A program made the translations under genes and the position numbers. Below the pieces are notes generated by a model. It was not told the origin of the DNA. It did not search any database and worked only from the letters and a program-made list of their open reading frames with translations. This document shows positions 11,817 through 19,294 of a DNA stretch of 31,789 bases, piece after piece (within the stretch, counting starts at the first letter, position 1; every line of letters starts with the position of its first letter). This stretch comes from a virus: positions 1-31,789 of IMG/VR virus record IMGVR_UViG_3300042520_001441, one strand, 5' to 3'.

Positions 11817-11845
11817 GGCACTCGGCCAAGCTGGTTACGAGTGTC
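11817..11845 (+). other. 8-bp hairpin with D-arm-like loop
   Basis: GGCACTCG pairs with CGAGTGTC around GCCAAGCTGGTTA. No T-run follows. The loop and right arm resemble 1343-1359 in the first array, so this may be a degenerate relative of that RNA. The surrounding stretch 11737-11859 holds nothing else I can support. Confidence 0.4.
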
Positions 11846-11859
11846 AATGGAAAAAACAC

Positions 11860-11933
11860 GCCTTCGTAGCTCAGCTGGATAGAGCACTCCACTTTTAATG
11901 GAGGGGTCATGGGTTCGAGTCCCATCGGGGGTA
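11860..11933 (+). tRNA. tRNA-Lys(TTT), copy 1
   Basis: Acceptor GCCTTCG/CGGGGGT (with G-T pairs), D-arm GCTC...GAGC, anticodon arm CTCCA-CTTTTAA-TGGAG, T-arm ATGGG-TTCGAGT-CCCAT, discriminator A. Confidence 0.9.
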
Positions 11934-11938
11934 CATAT

Positions 11939-12011
11939 GTACTCGTAGCTTAGTTGGTAGAGCACTCCGCTTTTAACGGAGGGGTCAAGAGTTCGAATCT
12001 CTTCGGGTACA
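11939..12011 (+). tRNA. tRNA-Lys(TTT), copy 2
   Basis: Acceptor GTACTCG/CGGGTAC, anticodon arm CTCCG-CTTTTAA-CGGAG, T-arm AAGAG-TTCGAAT-CTCTT, discriminator A. It begins 6 nt after copy 1 and differs from it in acceptor and T-stem, so it is not a fresh duplicate. Confidence 0.93.
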
Positions 12012-12042
12012 CAACTATTAATAAACCAACATGTAACGTATT

Positions 12043-12411
12043 ATGAAACCAGAACAATATAATAAATTGACTGAACTTATTGGCAAAGATAAAGCTGATG
12101 AAGTAAGAGAAAATCTAATCAAGCATAAAGAGGAAAAGAAAGTTCAGAAACAAAAAGATGCTGCTGAATTAGAAGAAATGGTTGATAGGATGATACCAAA
12201 AACAGATTTAAAAGGTGGTGTTTATTACAATGGTCATAGATGGAGAGGAAAACATGTTGCCATGTGGGATGCTGAAAAGGAAACGTTTTTAACTATCAAC
12301 TATACTATGGGTAATTTCTTCTTAGAAGAATTGCAGCATTACGAAGATGTTGCTGAAACAAGAATAGATGGTTTCATACCGTTTATTGAGATAGAAAAGT
12401 TTACTTTATAA
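12043..12411 (+). CDS. Hypothetical protein
   Basis: 122 aa. A helical, Lys/Glu-rich N-terminal half (to about residue 45) is followed by a compact region with VYYNGHRWRGKHVAMWD and a C-terminal beta-like part. No family recognised. It starts 31 nt after tRNA-Lys copy 2 with no promoter of the usual form between, so it may be expressed from the tRNA transcript. Confidence 0.7.
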   Translation: MKPEQYNKLTELIGKDKADEVRENLIKHKEEKKVQKQKDAAELEEMVDRMIPKTDLKGGVYYNGHRWRGKHVAMWDAEKETFLTINYTMGNFFLEELQHYEDVAETRIDGFIPFIEIEKFTL

Positions 12412-12444
12412 TGTTTTTTGATATTTATAACTAAAATAGATATC

Positions 12445-13452
12445 ATGATTAAAAAACTATTAAGAGAAGGTATAATAAAAACAAATTTAACTGAAGACTC
12501 AATTAAATTATTTGAAACAGTTAAAGATTATTATGATTTTTCTGGTGACTTACAAGAAAATATTGACGCATTAAATGAATTGACAGTTTATTTAAAAGAA
12601 GAAGAGGATTTTGACCCATATGGTCATGGAGATAAACCATCAGAACCAACGACAGATGAAAATGTGTGTTTATTAAAGTTTTCAAAATCTAACACAAAAT
12701 TAGACTGGCCTTCATTATCATTACCAGCTGGTTTTACATGTCCAGCAGCAACAGCGTGTAAAAATTTTCCAGCTAAAATGGGTAAAAGATTTTCAGATGG
12801 TTCAGCTGTTAAAAAAGCTAGTGAAAAAACTAAATTTCAATGTTATGCTGCTAGAGAACAAGGTCAATATCCTTCATTAAATAAAAATGTTTTTAGTAAC
12901 TTAAATTTATTGAAGGATGCTAATAAAACTGGTGGTGTTGATGGCATGGCTAACTTAATAATTGAATCATTAGAAAATGCTAATTTTACTTCTAAAATTT
13001 TTAGAATTCATGAAGGTGGTGATTTCTTTTCTAATTCTTATTTCCAAGCTTGGATTAAAGTTTGTCAAAAATTTCCAGAAATAACATTTTATACACATAC
13101 AACATCATTAACTTTTTGGATTAATAATAAATCATCTGTACCTAACAATATGAATTTAATTGCTTCTATGGATGAAGAAAATTATAACACAATTGTAGAT
13201 AATGGGTTAAGATATTCTAAAGTTGTGTTTAGTGAAGAAGAAGCAATTAATGAAAGATTACCTATTGATTATGATGATTCATTAGCTTGTTGTACTAACA
13301 AAAATTTTGCATTATTATTACATGGACAACAACCAGCTGGTTCAGAAGCGTCAAAAGCAGTTTCAAAAACTAAAAAACAAGGTATTCCAGATAAATTAAA
13401 AGGTTTACATAAAGCAAACAAATCAAAAAGAAAAGAATTAATGAGAAAATAA
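12445..13452 (+). CDS. GP88-family phage protein
   Basis: 335 aa from the ATG at 12445; an upstream TTG would add nine residues but lacks an A-rich leader. The region after residue 70 carries SLPAGFTCPAATACK and later FRIHEGGDFFSNSYFQAW plus FPEITFYTHTTSL. These match the GP88-like family of phage and plasmid proteins (RiHxxGDFxs..Y...W and YT), which has conserved Cys and His but no established function. The C-terminus is Lys-rich. It ends at a terminator shared with the opposite-strand gene. Confidence 0.75.
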   Translation: MIKKLLREGIIKTNLTEDSIKLFETVKDYYDFSGDLQENIDALNELTVYLKEEEDFDPYGHGDKPSEPTTDENVCLLKFSKSNTKLDWPSLSLPAGFTCPAATACKNFPAKMGKRFSDGSAVKKASEKTKFQCYAAREQGQYPSLNKNVFSNLNLLKDANKTGGVDGMANLIIESLENANFTSKIFRIHEGGDFFSNSYFQAWIKVCQKFPEITFYTHTTSLTFWINNKSSVPNNMNLIASMDEENYNTIVDNGLRYSKVVFSEEEAINERLPIDYDDSLACCTNKNFALLLHGQQPAGSEASKAVSKTKKQGIPDKLKGLHKANKSKRKELMRK

Positions 13453-13478
13453 AAAAAGGAGCTATTAGCTCCTTTTTT
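13452..13478. terminator. Bidirectional terminator between convergent genes
   Basis: AAAAAAGGAGCT and AGCTCCTTTTTT form a perfect hairpin with a 3-nt loop, giving a T-run on both strands. It serves the GP88-like gene (+) and the small basic gene (-). Confidence 0.85.
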
Positions 13479-13482
13479 GTTT

Positions 13483-13623
13483 TTAACCTTGTCCTACGCT
13501 TTTCTTTTTATAGTTTTTAGCGTTTTTAGATACTGAAGTTTTACATTTAGAATGAACTCCTGGTCTTTTCTTTTTACCTTTACTAATTTTAGTAGAAGAT
13601 ACTGTTTTAACTGCTTTTGCCAT
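13483..13623 (-). CDS. Small basic phage protein (46 aa)
   Basis: The only minus-strand gene I can support. ATG at 13623 (reading leftwards), TAA at 13485-13483. It starts MAKAVKTVSSTKISKG, has the basic core KKKRPGVHSKCKTS and ends NYKKKSVGQG. The pattern RPGVH-K-K-S-K-NYKKK-GQG is a recurrent family of small Lys-rich proteins in Bacteroidota phages; the function is not established, and nucleic-acid binding is likely from composition. It converges on the GP88-like gene and shares its terminator. Confidence 0.8.
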   Translation of the reverse strand: MAKAVKTVSSTKISKGKKKRPGVHSKCKTSVSKNAKNYKKKSVGQG

Positions 13624-13650
13624 AATATTAAGTTTTACATATATAAATAC

Positions 13651-13682
13651 TTGATAAACCCATTTTTTATTTGTATATTTAG
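13651..13682 (+). promoter_or_regulatory. Promoter of the 13695 gene
   Basis: TTG at 13651-13653, 20-nt gap, TATATTTAG at 13674-13682 (A in place of the last consensus G). It is divergent from the small minus-strand gene. Confidence 0.55.
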
Positions 13683-13694
13683 TAAAAAATTATT

Positions 13695-13934
13695 ATGAAG
13701 AATCTTATTACTATTGACGTAGACACAGAAAGAGAGCAACCAATACTGATTGGTAAAGGTGCTGAAATTCCATCACCAACAAATAAAGATGAAGCACGTG
13801 AAATGATTGTAAATGACATAAAATGTGTTTGTGAAACATTATGCATTTTAATTGACGTTGCTGACCAAAATAAATACGCATTAAAAAGCGAATTGATTAC
13901 TGAATCAATCAAGCAATTAACAAAAATGCTTTAA
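13695..13934 (+). CDS. Small hypothetical protein
   Basis: 79 aa, starting MKNLITIDVDTERE. The first half is a possible beta-hairpin with a Pro-rich turn (PILIGKGAEIPSPTN). The second half is helical with three Cys (CVCETLC) spaced in a way that could bind metal. No family recognised. It ends in a helix LITESIKQLTKML. Confidence 0.65.
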   Translation: MKNLITIDVDTEREQPILIGKGAEIPSPTNKDEAREMIVNDIKCVCETLCILIDVADQNKYALKSELITESIKQLTKML

Positions 13935-13962
13935 TATAACATTTAAAATAAAATAATATGAA

Positions 13963-14472
13963 ATGATTGAAATTGATATTACTGACGACCAAAAACAAAG
14001 AGCAAAAGAATTATATGAGTTTAATGTTTTGAAAGGGTCAGTGACTGAAGGCAAAGGCAACGAAGTTGGTGCATTAGGTGAAGTGATTGTTTGGGACCAA
14101 TTTAAAAAGATAACAAAATATGTTGGTTCATATGATTATGATATGATAATCAGAGGTAAAAAAGTCGATGTTAAAACAAAATTACAAAACTTTGAACCAA
14201 AACCATATCACAGAGCTAACATATTCGCTTACAACATAAGACAGAAATGTGATTACTATTGTTTTGTTGCTATTTTATCTGATTTATCAAAAGGTTGGAT
14301 TATTGGGTGGAAAGAAAAAGATAAATTTTTCGAAGAAGCGATATTTAAGAAAAAAGGGGAAGTGGATAACGTTGGAACAAACGAAGGTTGGGTTTTCAAA
14401 GGTGACTGCTACTGTTTAAATAATGACCAATTAGATAATAAGGTGAAAGAAAGGTCAACTAGTATTAATTAA
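13963..14472 (+). CDS. PD-(D/E)XK-like nuclease
   Basis: 169 aa. After an N-terminal helix come GALGEVIVWDQF (about residues 35-46) and YDYDMIIRGKKVDVKTK (about 57-73). The E, the D and the DVKTK spacing fit the PD-(D/E)XK catalytic core: Glu on the first helix, Asp at the end of one strand, then D-x-K. The rest has the mixed beta and aromatic pattern of small endonuclease-like phage proteins. Possible substrates are host DNA or recombination intermediates. It lies in a run of small accessory genes. Confidence 0.65.
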   Translation: MIEIDITDDQKQRAKELYEFNVLKGSVTEGKGNEVGALGEVIVWDQFKKITKYVGSYDYDMIIRGKKVDVKTKLQNFEPKPYHRANIFAYNIRQKCDYYCFVAILSDLSKGWIIGWKEKDKFFEEAIFKKKGEVDNVGTNEGWVFKGDCYCLNNDQLDNKVKERSTSIN

Positions 14473-14498
14473 TTAATTAATTCGTGAAACAAGAAAAT

Positions 14499-14966
14499 AT
14501 GGAATTAGTAACAACCTATTTATGCAAGACCAGTGATGTCGGTGTACATTCAAATGTATTCGGTGGTAGGTTAATATCAATTATTGATGAAAGCAGTGCA
14601 GCGTATGTAGCACAAATATGTGATACCCCAAGAGTTGTAACAGTTAAAATTGATGACTTGATATTTGATAAACCAGTAAAGGTAAATAACATAATTAAAT
14701 TATATGCAAAAGTTTTGAATTTTGGAAAAACTTCTATAACTTTGTATGTAGAATTAAGAAAACATGATGTTTATACTGGCGACCAAGAAATCGCAATAAA
14801 AACAAACATAAAGTTTGTTAGGATTAATGATGAAGGTAAACCAATTCCAATAACTGAAGAAGTTAAAAAAAGGTATTACGAAAGAATTGAGAAATATGGT
14901 AAAGGACTTTTAAGCACTGAGGAAAAAGAAATTGCTATAAAAAATGAAACCAAAAATCTCAATTAG
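14499..14966 (+). CDS. Hotdog-fold acyl-CoA thioesterase
   Basis: 155 aa from ATG 14499; a GTG at 14484 is in frame. The motif VHSNVFGGRLISIIDESSAAYVAQ is the signature of the YciA/acyl-CoA hydrolase subfamily: conserved Asn, Gly-Gly and the catalytic Asp on the central helix. RVVTVKIDDLIFDKPVKVNN then matches the following strand-loop. It would hydrolyse acyl-CoA or another acyl thioester in the cytosol. Such a gene is rare in phages; it could alter membrane lipid supply or clear acyl donors, which is inference. It overlaps the next gene by 23 nt. Confidence 0.8.
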   Translation: MELVTTYLCKTSDVGVHSNVFGGRLISIIDESSAAYVAQICDTPRVVTVKIDDLIFDKPVKVNNIIKLYAKVLNFGKTSITLYVELRKHDVYTGDQEIAIKTNIKFVRINDEGKPIPITEEVKKRYYERIEKYGKGLLSTEEKEIAIKNETKNLN

Positions 14967-15159
14967 CTTTGGTGAACCAGTTGCTTTATGTAATCGTTGT
15001 GATGCTGTTATGTGTTATGTTCACTGTAAATTCGAAAAATGTAAAGTTCTTGAAGTAAGAACAAATAATGGTGTTCCTTATATTAACACACCAATAGGTG
15101 ACGAAGCACCATTATATTGTTTAAATTGTGAATTATTAACTAATTTAAAATTAAATTAA
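14944..15159 (+). CDS. Small Cys-rich (zinc-ribbon-like) protein
   Basis: 71 aa with two metal-binding-like pairs: CNRCDAVMCYVHCKFEKC near the N-terminus and YCLNCELL near the C-terminus. The spacing suggests a zinc ribbon. It overlaps the thioesterase gene by 23 nt, indicating coupled translation. No specific family is assigned. Confidence 0.68.
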   Translation: MKPKISISFGEPVALCNRCDAVMCYVHCKFEKCKVLEVRTNNGVPYINTPIGDEAPLYCLNCELLTNLKLN

Positions 15160-15160
15160 T

Positions 15161-15235
15161 ATGAATTATAACGAAAATAACATTAAGTTCCTAGCTGAAT
15201 ACATATTCAGTTATGTGATTAGATACCCAAATTAA
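15161..15235 (+). CDS. Possible 24-aa peptide
   Basis: ATG immediately after the previous stop, 24 codons to TAA, and the next gene starts 2 nt later. It begins MNYNENNIKFLAEY and ends VIRYPN. The tight packing into an otherwise gene-tiled stretch is the only support. Confidence 0.4.
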   Translation: MNYNENNIKFLAEYIFSYVIRYPN

Positions 15236-15237
15236 GA

Positions 15238-15486
15238 ATGGATTTTTATATGGAAATTTTGGCATATTTTGCCTCAGTAATAGTATTAATATCTTTTATT
15301 GTTAAAGACATAGTATTGTTAAGATTATTGAATGTGATAGGTTGCATTTTATTTATAACGTATTCACATTATCACGGCAGATACCCATTGGTTTTTTTAA
15401 ACTTTATGGTTATCATAGTTAATTTAGTTTATATTTACAAACCAATAGTTTCATTATGGAAGGGACGTTTAAAAAAGAGATATTAG
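15238..15486 (+). CDS. YgjV-like small membrane protein
   Basis: 82 aa with three hydrophobic segments (about 5-22, 28-45 and 48-68): YFASVIVLISFIV, LLNVIGCILFITYSHYHG and PLVFLNFMVIIVNLVYIY. Length and layout resemble YgjV-family inner-membrane proteins of unknown function. It overlaps the following ORF by 31 nt. Confidence 0.68.
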   Translation: MDFYMEILAYFASVIVLISFIVKDIVLLRLLNVIGCILFITYSHYHGRYPLVFLNFMVIIVNLVYIYKPIVSLWKGRLKKRY

Positions 15487-15647
15487 GTAACGAATTGTAC
15501 CTATTTAACGCAAAAGGTGAATTAATCTTTAAGCGTTGGTTGAATCAAGGTTATTCAAAAGTTTTTACACCATTTGCTTATGGTAAGAATGATACGTATG
15601 TATCAATTACAGAACAAGATGGTAAAATAATACGCAAAGAGAAATGA
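15456..15647 (+). CDS. Small hypothetical protein
   Basis: 63 aa, starting MEGTFKKEILGNELYLFN, then FKRWLNQGYSKVFTPF and a Lys-rich tail. The profile is mainly beta strand. It overlaps its upstream neighbour by 31 nt and the DHFR start by 4 nt (ATGA-type coupling), so it sits firmly in the operon. No family recognised. Confidence 0.62.
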   Translation: MEGTFKKEILGNELYLFNAKGELIFKRWLNQGYSKVFTPFAYGKNDTYVSITEQDGKIIRKEK

Positions 15648-16150
15648 TTAGTATTATAGTTGCTGCGTCTACCAATATGGTTATTGGTAAAGATAATCAA
15701 TTGCCATGGCATATCCCAGACGATTTAAAGAACTTTAAATCACTTACTGATGGAAAGCGTGTCTACATGGGTAGAAAGTGTTGGGAATCGCTTCCAGAGA
15801 AGTTTAGACCTCTACCTAATAGAGATAATATTATTATTACCAGAGATACCACATACAAAGCAGAAGGTGCCACAGTATTGAATGATATCGACCTTATCAA
15901 AAGAGGTTATGAATTATCATCAATTAATTTTGGTCTTACAGAACATTTTGTTATTGGTGGTGCAGAAATATATAAAGAATTATTTCCAATCGCTCAAAAA
16001 TTATATCTTACAGAAGTGTTGGCTGAAGTTGAAGGTGACACTTACCTACAAGGTTTTAACCCAGATGAATGGGTGTTGATAGATGAAAGTGCCATTTATG
16101 AAGAAAATGGTTTTAAATATCGTTTCAAATATTTTCAAAGAAAACAATAA
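15644..16150 (+). CDS. folA: Dihydrofolate reductase
   Basis: 168 aa, the usual DHFR length. Reduces dihydrofolate to tetrahydrofolate with NADPH, supporting thymidylate synthesis during phage replication. Visible motifs: N-terminal strand ISIIVAASTNMVIGKDNQLPW (Met20 loop with the LPWHIPDDLK active-site segment, where the conserved Asp is present), GKRVYMGRKCWESL (NADPH-binding), PLPNRDNIIITRD, and HFVIGGAEIYKELFP. The start overlaps the preceding gene by 4 nt. No thymidylate synthase is seen in the window, but a dCMP deaminase is encoded at 24230. Confidence 0.96.
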   Translation: MISIIVAASTNMVIGKDNQLPWHIPDDLKNFKSLTDGKRVYMGRKCWESLPEKFRPLPNRDNIIITRDTTYKAEGATVLNDIDLIKRGYELSSINFGLTEHFVIGGAEIYKELFPIAQKLYLTEVLAEVEGDTYLQGFNPDEWVLIDESAIYEENGFKYRFKYFQRKQ

Positions 16151-16156
16151 AAAAAA

Positions 16157-16188
16157 TTTGTTTAATCAGTTTTTTGTTTGTACATTTG
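16157..16188 (+). promoter_or_regulatory. Promoter upstream of the Lys/Glu-rich gene
   Basis: TTTG at 16157-16160, 20-nt gap, TACATTTG at 16181-16188; ATG at 16204. Confidence 0.75.
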
Positions 16189-16203
16189 TCCTATAATTAA
16201 ATT

Positions 16204-16524
16204 ATGGCACAAGAACGTAAAAAAGCTGAACCAAAACCTATTGTTAAACTTGAACCTAAGAAAAGGGTTCAAACTGCTGTTGAGGAAAAACCTAAAAAAG
16301 AGGTTAAAGTTGAACCAATAGTTGAACCAATAGTTGAAGAACAAGCTGAGGCTAAAGTTAAACGAAGTGAAAACAAATATGTTAGACTATCGTTAGAGGC
16401 TAAGGCTGATGAAAAACTTCCTTTTTTAGAAAAGGTAAAAAGTGGTGAGTTAAAATATGCGTTCTATGCTATAGATGGTGATAAGGGTTATCACTATTAT
16501 TTAGTAACTAAAAAACAAAAATAA
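16204..16524 (+). CDS. Lys/Glu-rich hypothetical protein
   Basis: 106 aa. Residues 1-60 are low-complexity, alternating Lys, Pro, Glu and Val, with the repeat VEPIVEPIVEE. Residues 60-106 form a small ordered domain with NKYVRLSLEAKADEKLPF and GYHYYLVTKK. It heads the operon from the promoter at 16157. The disordered tail plus small domain suggest a binding adaptor; no family recognised. Confidence 0.65.
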   Translation: MAQERKKAEPKPIVKLEPKKRVQTAVEEKPKKEVKVEPIVEPIVEEQAEAKVKRSENKYVRLSLEAKADEKLPFLEKVKSGELKYAFYAIDGDKGYHYYLVTKKQK

Positions 16525-16525
16525 A

Positions 16526-16921
16526 ATGAGTTTAAAAGAAAGAATCAACACAGATTTCATGGCAGCTTTTAAAGCTAAAGAAATGGAAAAGAAAAACTTT
16601 TTAGGTGTTGTAAAGGGTGAAATACAAAATGAATCTGGTCGCTCTGGTAAAGACGATGATGAAACAGTTATGGGTATTTTAAAGAAAATTGAAAAGTCTT
16701 TGAAACAAACCAATACTGCTGAATCATTAGCAGAGTTAGAATACATCAAACCATACTTACCAAAGTTAATGGATGAAATTAGTATTCGTTCAATCATCAG
16801 AACATTTAAAAAAGATGGTATTGATGATGTTGGTAAAATGATGGGTGCGTTCAATAAAGTGTATAAAGGTCAAGCAGATAATGCAGTAGTATCTAAAATA
16901 GTTAAAGAAGTGTTAGCATGA
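16526..16921 (+). CDS. GatB/YqeY-domain protein
   Basis: 131 aa. The YqeY family (GatB tail domain) is recognisable: MSLKERINTDFMAAFKAKEM, LGVVKGEIQNE, then DDDETVMGILKKIEKSLKQ, YIKPYLPKLMDEI, and GKMMGAFNKVYKGQADNAVVS near the C-terminus. In bacteria the domain is linked to tRNA-dependent amidotransferase and tRNA binding. In a tRNA-rich phage a tRNA-related role is possible but not shown. It overlaps the next gene by 4 nt. Confidence 0.88.
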   Translation: MSLKERINTDFMAAFKAKEMEKKNFLGVVKGEIQNESGRSGKDDDETVMGILKKIEKSLKQTNTAESLAELEYIKPYLPKLMDEISIRSIIRTFKKDGIDDVGKMMGAFNKVYKGQADNAVVSKIVKEVLA

Positions 16922-17295
16922 TTTGGTATATTTTATTTATATTAGTAGTACATTGGTTTGCGGATTTTATTTTACAGACCCATCACATGAGCACTAGAAA
17001 AAGTAGCAGTAACTACTATCTTACATTACACGTATCTGTATATACATTTGCAACAATTGTTTTATGGGCTTTTGTTTTTCCTTTTACATCTATTCATGTT
17101 ACTAGTTTAGGTATTTGGACATCATTTACTTCGATATTTGCTAGTCATTGGGTTACAGATTATTTTACGAGTAGATTAACTAGTAAATTATACAAAGAAG
17201 AAAAGTATCATAACTTTTTTGTTGTGATTGGATTAGACCAAGTGCTGCATTACACACAATTATTATTAACATTTAATTATTTATTACAATTATGA
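16918..17295 (+). CDS. DUF3307 membrane protein
   Basis: 125 aa with four hydrophobic segments. DUF3307 hallmarks: VHWFADFILQTHHMS at the N-terminus, LHVSVYTF in the middle, SHWVTDYFTSRLTSKLY, and FFVVIGLDQVLHYTQLL at the end. Conserved His and Asp residues within membrane segments suggest metal or proton chemistry, but the family has no known function. Overlaps of 4 nt on both sides place it in an operon with YqeY and the phosphoesterase. Confidence 0.85.
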   Translation: MIWYILFILVVHWFADFILQTHHMSTRKSSSNYYLTLHVSVYTFATIVLWAFVFPFTSIHVTSLGIWTSFTSIFASHWVTDYFTSRLTSKLYKEEKYHNFFVVIGLDQVLHYTQLLLTFNYLLQL

Positions 17296-17888
17296 AATTA
17301 AAATTAGACCATCAACGTATTTGGTTTGCATCAGATTATCATTTTTGCCACGCAAATGTGATTAAATACGATGGAAGACCATATAAAAATGTTGATGAGA
17401 TGCATGAAGCTTTGATTGAAAACTGGAATCATTACATTGCAGAAGACGATGTGGTGTTTTATTTGGGTGATTTATCTTTTGATAAGAATGGTAAACAAAC
17501 ACAAGAGTTAGTTAACCAATTAAAAGGTAAAATTCATTACATATTGGGTAACCATGACAAAGAAAAAGACATTAGAAAACTAAATCGTTTTGAAACTGTT
17601 AGTGATTATATCAATTTATCGGTAATGGATGAAGATAACCCTAGAAAATGGCAAGAGATTATGATGATGCACTACCCAATACTATCTTGGGATAAGGCAC
17701 ACCATGGTGCTTGGCACTTACATGGTCATTGTCATGGGTCATTGATGAAAGATTCCAACTATGATTGGTATTATAATAAAAAAGTAATGGATGTGGGTTG
17801 CTGCATGACAGATTATCACCCACTACATTATACCGATGTGAAACAAATCATGTCACAGAAAGAAGTAGAAAAAGTAGGACACCACTAA
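17292..17888 (+). CDS. Calcineurin-like metallophosphoesterase
   Basis: 198 aa. Motifs in order: FASDYHFCHANVIKYDGRP (DxH), VFYLGDLSF (GDL), YILGNHDKEKD (GNHD), MMHYPILSW, and HLHGHCHGSL (GHxH). This is the full two-metal set, with Tyr between Asp and His of the first motif. It resembles small phage and bacterial phosphoesterases that act on nucleotides or short nucleic acids. The substrate is unknown. It lies in the same operon as DUF3307 and 12 bp before the AAA+ ATPase. Confidence 0.9.
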   Translation: MKLKLDHQRIWFASDYHFCHANVIKYDGRPYKNVDEMHEALIENWNHYIAEDDVVFYLGDLSFDKNGKQTQELVNQLKGKIHYILGNHDKEKDIRKLNRFETVSDYINLSVMDEDNPRKWQEIMMMHYPILSWDKAHHGAWHLHGHCHGSLMKDSNYDWYYNKKVMDVGCCMTDYHPLHYTDVKQIMSQKEVEKVGHH

Positions 17889-17900
17889 AATTAAATTAAA

Positions 17901-19229
17901 ATGGGAAGTAAAAAGAAAGTTAAAGAGGTTGAAATTTCATTAGATGAAATTATAAAAATGACGAAAAGACGTAATCCATTATTGGGGGAAATTGATATTA
18001 ATTTACCACCTCGTGGGTTTAATATTTCTGATTTAGAATCTGATGATGATGAAGATGATGACGATGATGATAACACGTACACTAGTCTTTCATTAGAAAG
18101 TACATTTGTTGAAATGGCGTTGATAAATAGTTATCTATATGATTGTTTTAAACGAAAACAAAAAGATGTTACAGTTACATCATATGGTTCAACAGATTCT
18201 TTAGGTAGACTATATTTGAATGGAAGTTTTGATAATACTGCTTCTTTTTGGTATGAATGTAATATGCCAGATAATGATAATAAATTCTTTTTTCAAACAA
18301 AAAGTTTTGTTGATAATAGAAATGAAGTACAAGTGCAGCTTCACATTACAATTCAAAATGGAGTGTCAAACGACAAGTTACATGAAATCATTGAGAAAAT
18401 TAAACATCTTTCGTTTAATAACTCAGAATACAAAGGTAAATGTATCAAAGTTAAGTTAAGAGATGGTAGATTTAAAGGTATTGAAATAATTGATATCGAA
18501 GAGTCATCAAATGAATTAATTTTGAATGATATTCAAATGAAATTTATTGAACATTTTATCTCACGTGTAAAGAGAGGTGGGAACGCTAGATACTTGTTAA
18601 ATGGAGAACCAGGAACGGGTAAGACAGAATCTATACGTGAAATAGCTAGAAAATTGATACCTAATGTAACATTTGTTATTCCAGAATTTCTTTCAACAAA
18701 TGATTTGACCATGATTATGGAAGGTTGTGAAATTTTTGATAACGCTGTAATCATTATGGATGACATCGATTTATTCTTAGGTTCACGTGATAATGGAAGT
18801 TACACATCATTGTTAGGCCAATTCTTATCATTCTTTGATGGTGTTAAGAAACGTAAAATTAGTTTATTAGCATCAACAAATGACAAAGGGTTGGTTGATA
18901 AAGCTGCCGAAAGACCAGGTCGTTTTAACTTTACATTAGATTATAGTTTCTTAGATGAAGACCAAATAATTAAAGTTTGTAACATTCATTTACCAGAACA
19001 ATGGAGAGTTAAAGAAGTGTATGATGCACTTACTGAGAATATAAATGGTAAAAAACCAAACATCACTGGTGCATTTATTGCTAACTTATCTGATAATATT
19101 AAAGAAATGTCTGAAGATGATGAAAAATGGTCATTATCCGATACTGTTTCGTTAATCAAAGAATCTTATAAAGGATTCTACTCAAGCCAAGTTGAGAAAG
19201 AAAAATCAACCATGGGGTTTATTAGATAA
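17901..19229 (+). CDS. AAA+ ATPase
   Basis: 442 aa. The N-terminal part (1-200) has a basic start, an acidic run (SDDDEDDDDDDN, about 48-60), and a mixed alpha-beta domain that I do not recognise. The AAA+ module follows: Walker A LLNGEPGTGKTES (about 234), Walker B VIIMDDIDLFLG (about 283), sensor 1 LLASTNDKG, and arginine finger/sensor region ERPGRFNFTLDYSF. The C-terminal lid is helical. It looks like a classical-clade ATPase (FtsH/BCS1-like) without a protease domain. A remodelling role in replication or assembly is possible. It ends at a strong terminator. Confidence 0.88.
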   Translation: MGSKKKVKEVEISLDEIIKMTKRRNPLLGEIDINLPPRGFNISDLESDDDEDDDDDDNTYTSLSLESTFVEMALINSYLYDCFKRKQKDVTVTSYGSTDSLGRLYLNGSFDNTASFWYECNMPDNDNKFFFQTKSFVDNRNEVQVQLHITIQNGVSNDKLHEIIEKIKHLSFNNSEYKGKCIKVKLRDGRFKGIEIIDIEESSNELILNDIQMKFIEHFISRVKRGGNARYLLNGEPGTGKTESIREIARKLIPNVTFVIPEFLSTNDLTMIMEGCEIFDNAVIIMDDIDLFLGSRDNGSYTSLLGQFLSFFDGVKKRKISLLASTNDKGLVDKAAERPGRFNFTLDYSFLDEDQIIKVCNIHLPEQWRVKEVYDALTENINGKKPNITGAFIANLSDNIKEMSEDDEKWSLSDTVSLIKESYKGFYSSQVEKEKSTMGFIR

Positions 19230-19234
19230 AAAAG

Positions 19235-19268
19235 AATCCGAATAAGTTGCTTATTCGGATTTTCTTTT
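19235..19268 (+). terminator. 12-bp terminator after the AAA+ gene
   Basis: AATCCGAATAAG pairs with CTTATTCGGATT around the loop TTG, followed by TTCTTTTG. The TTG loop doubles as the -33 box of the next promoter. Confidence 0.85.
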
Positions 19269-19277
19269 GTACATTTG
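19247..19277 (+). promoter_or_regulatory. Promoter of the NAD+ operon
   Basis: TTG at 19247-19249 (the terminator loop), 20-nt gap, TACATTTG at 19270-19277; ATG at 19295. It drives the tightly packed genes from 19295 to about 23479. Confidence 0.75.
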
Positions 19278-19294
19278 TATTATAAAATTAAAAT

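Noticed and set aside
11412-11965. Open frames of 79 and 68 codons over the second tRNA array
   Set aside because: They lie on top of clear tRNAs (Gly, Gly, Lys, Lys) and contain tRNA-derived peptide.
883-12011. CRISPR array
   Set aside because: Repeated short motifs in the tRNA arrays are arms of tRNAs or the insertion core, without regular repeat-spacer spacing.
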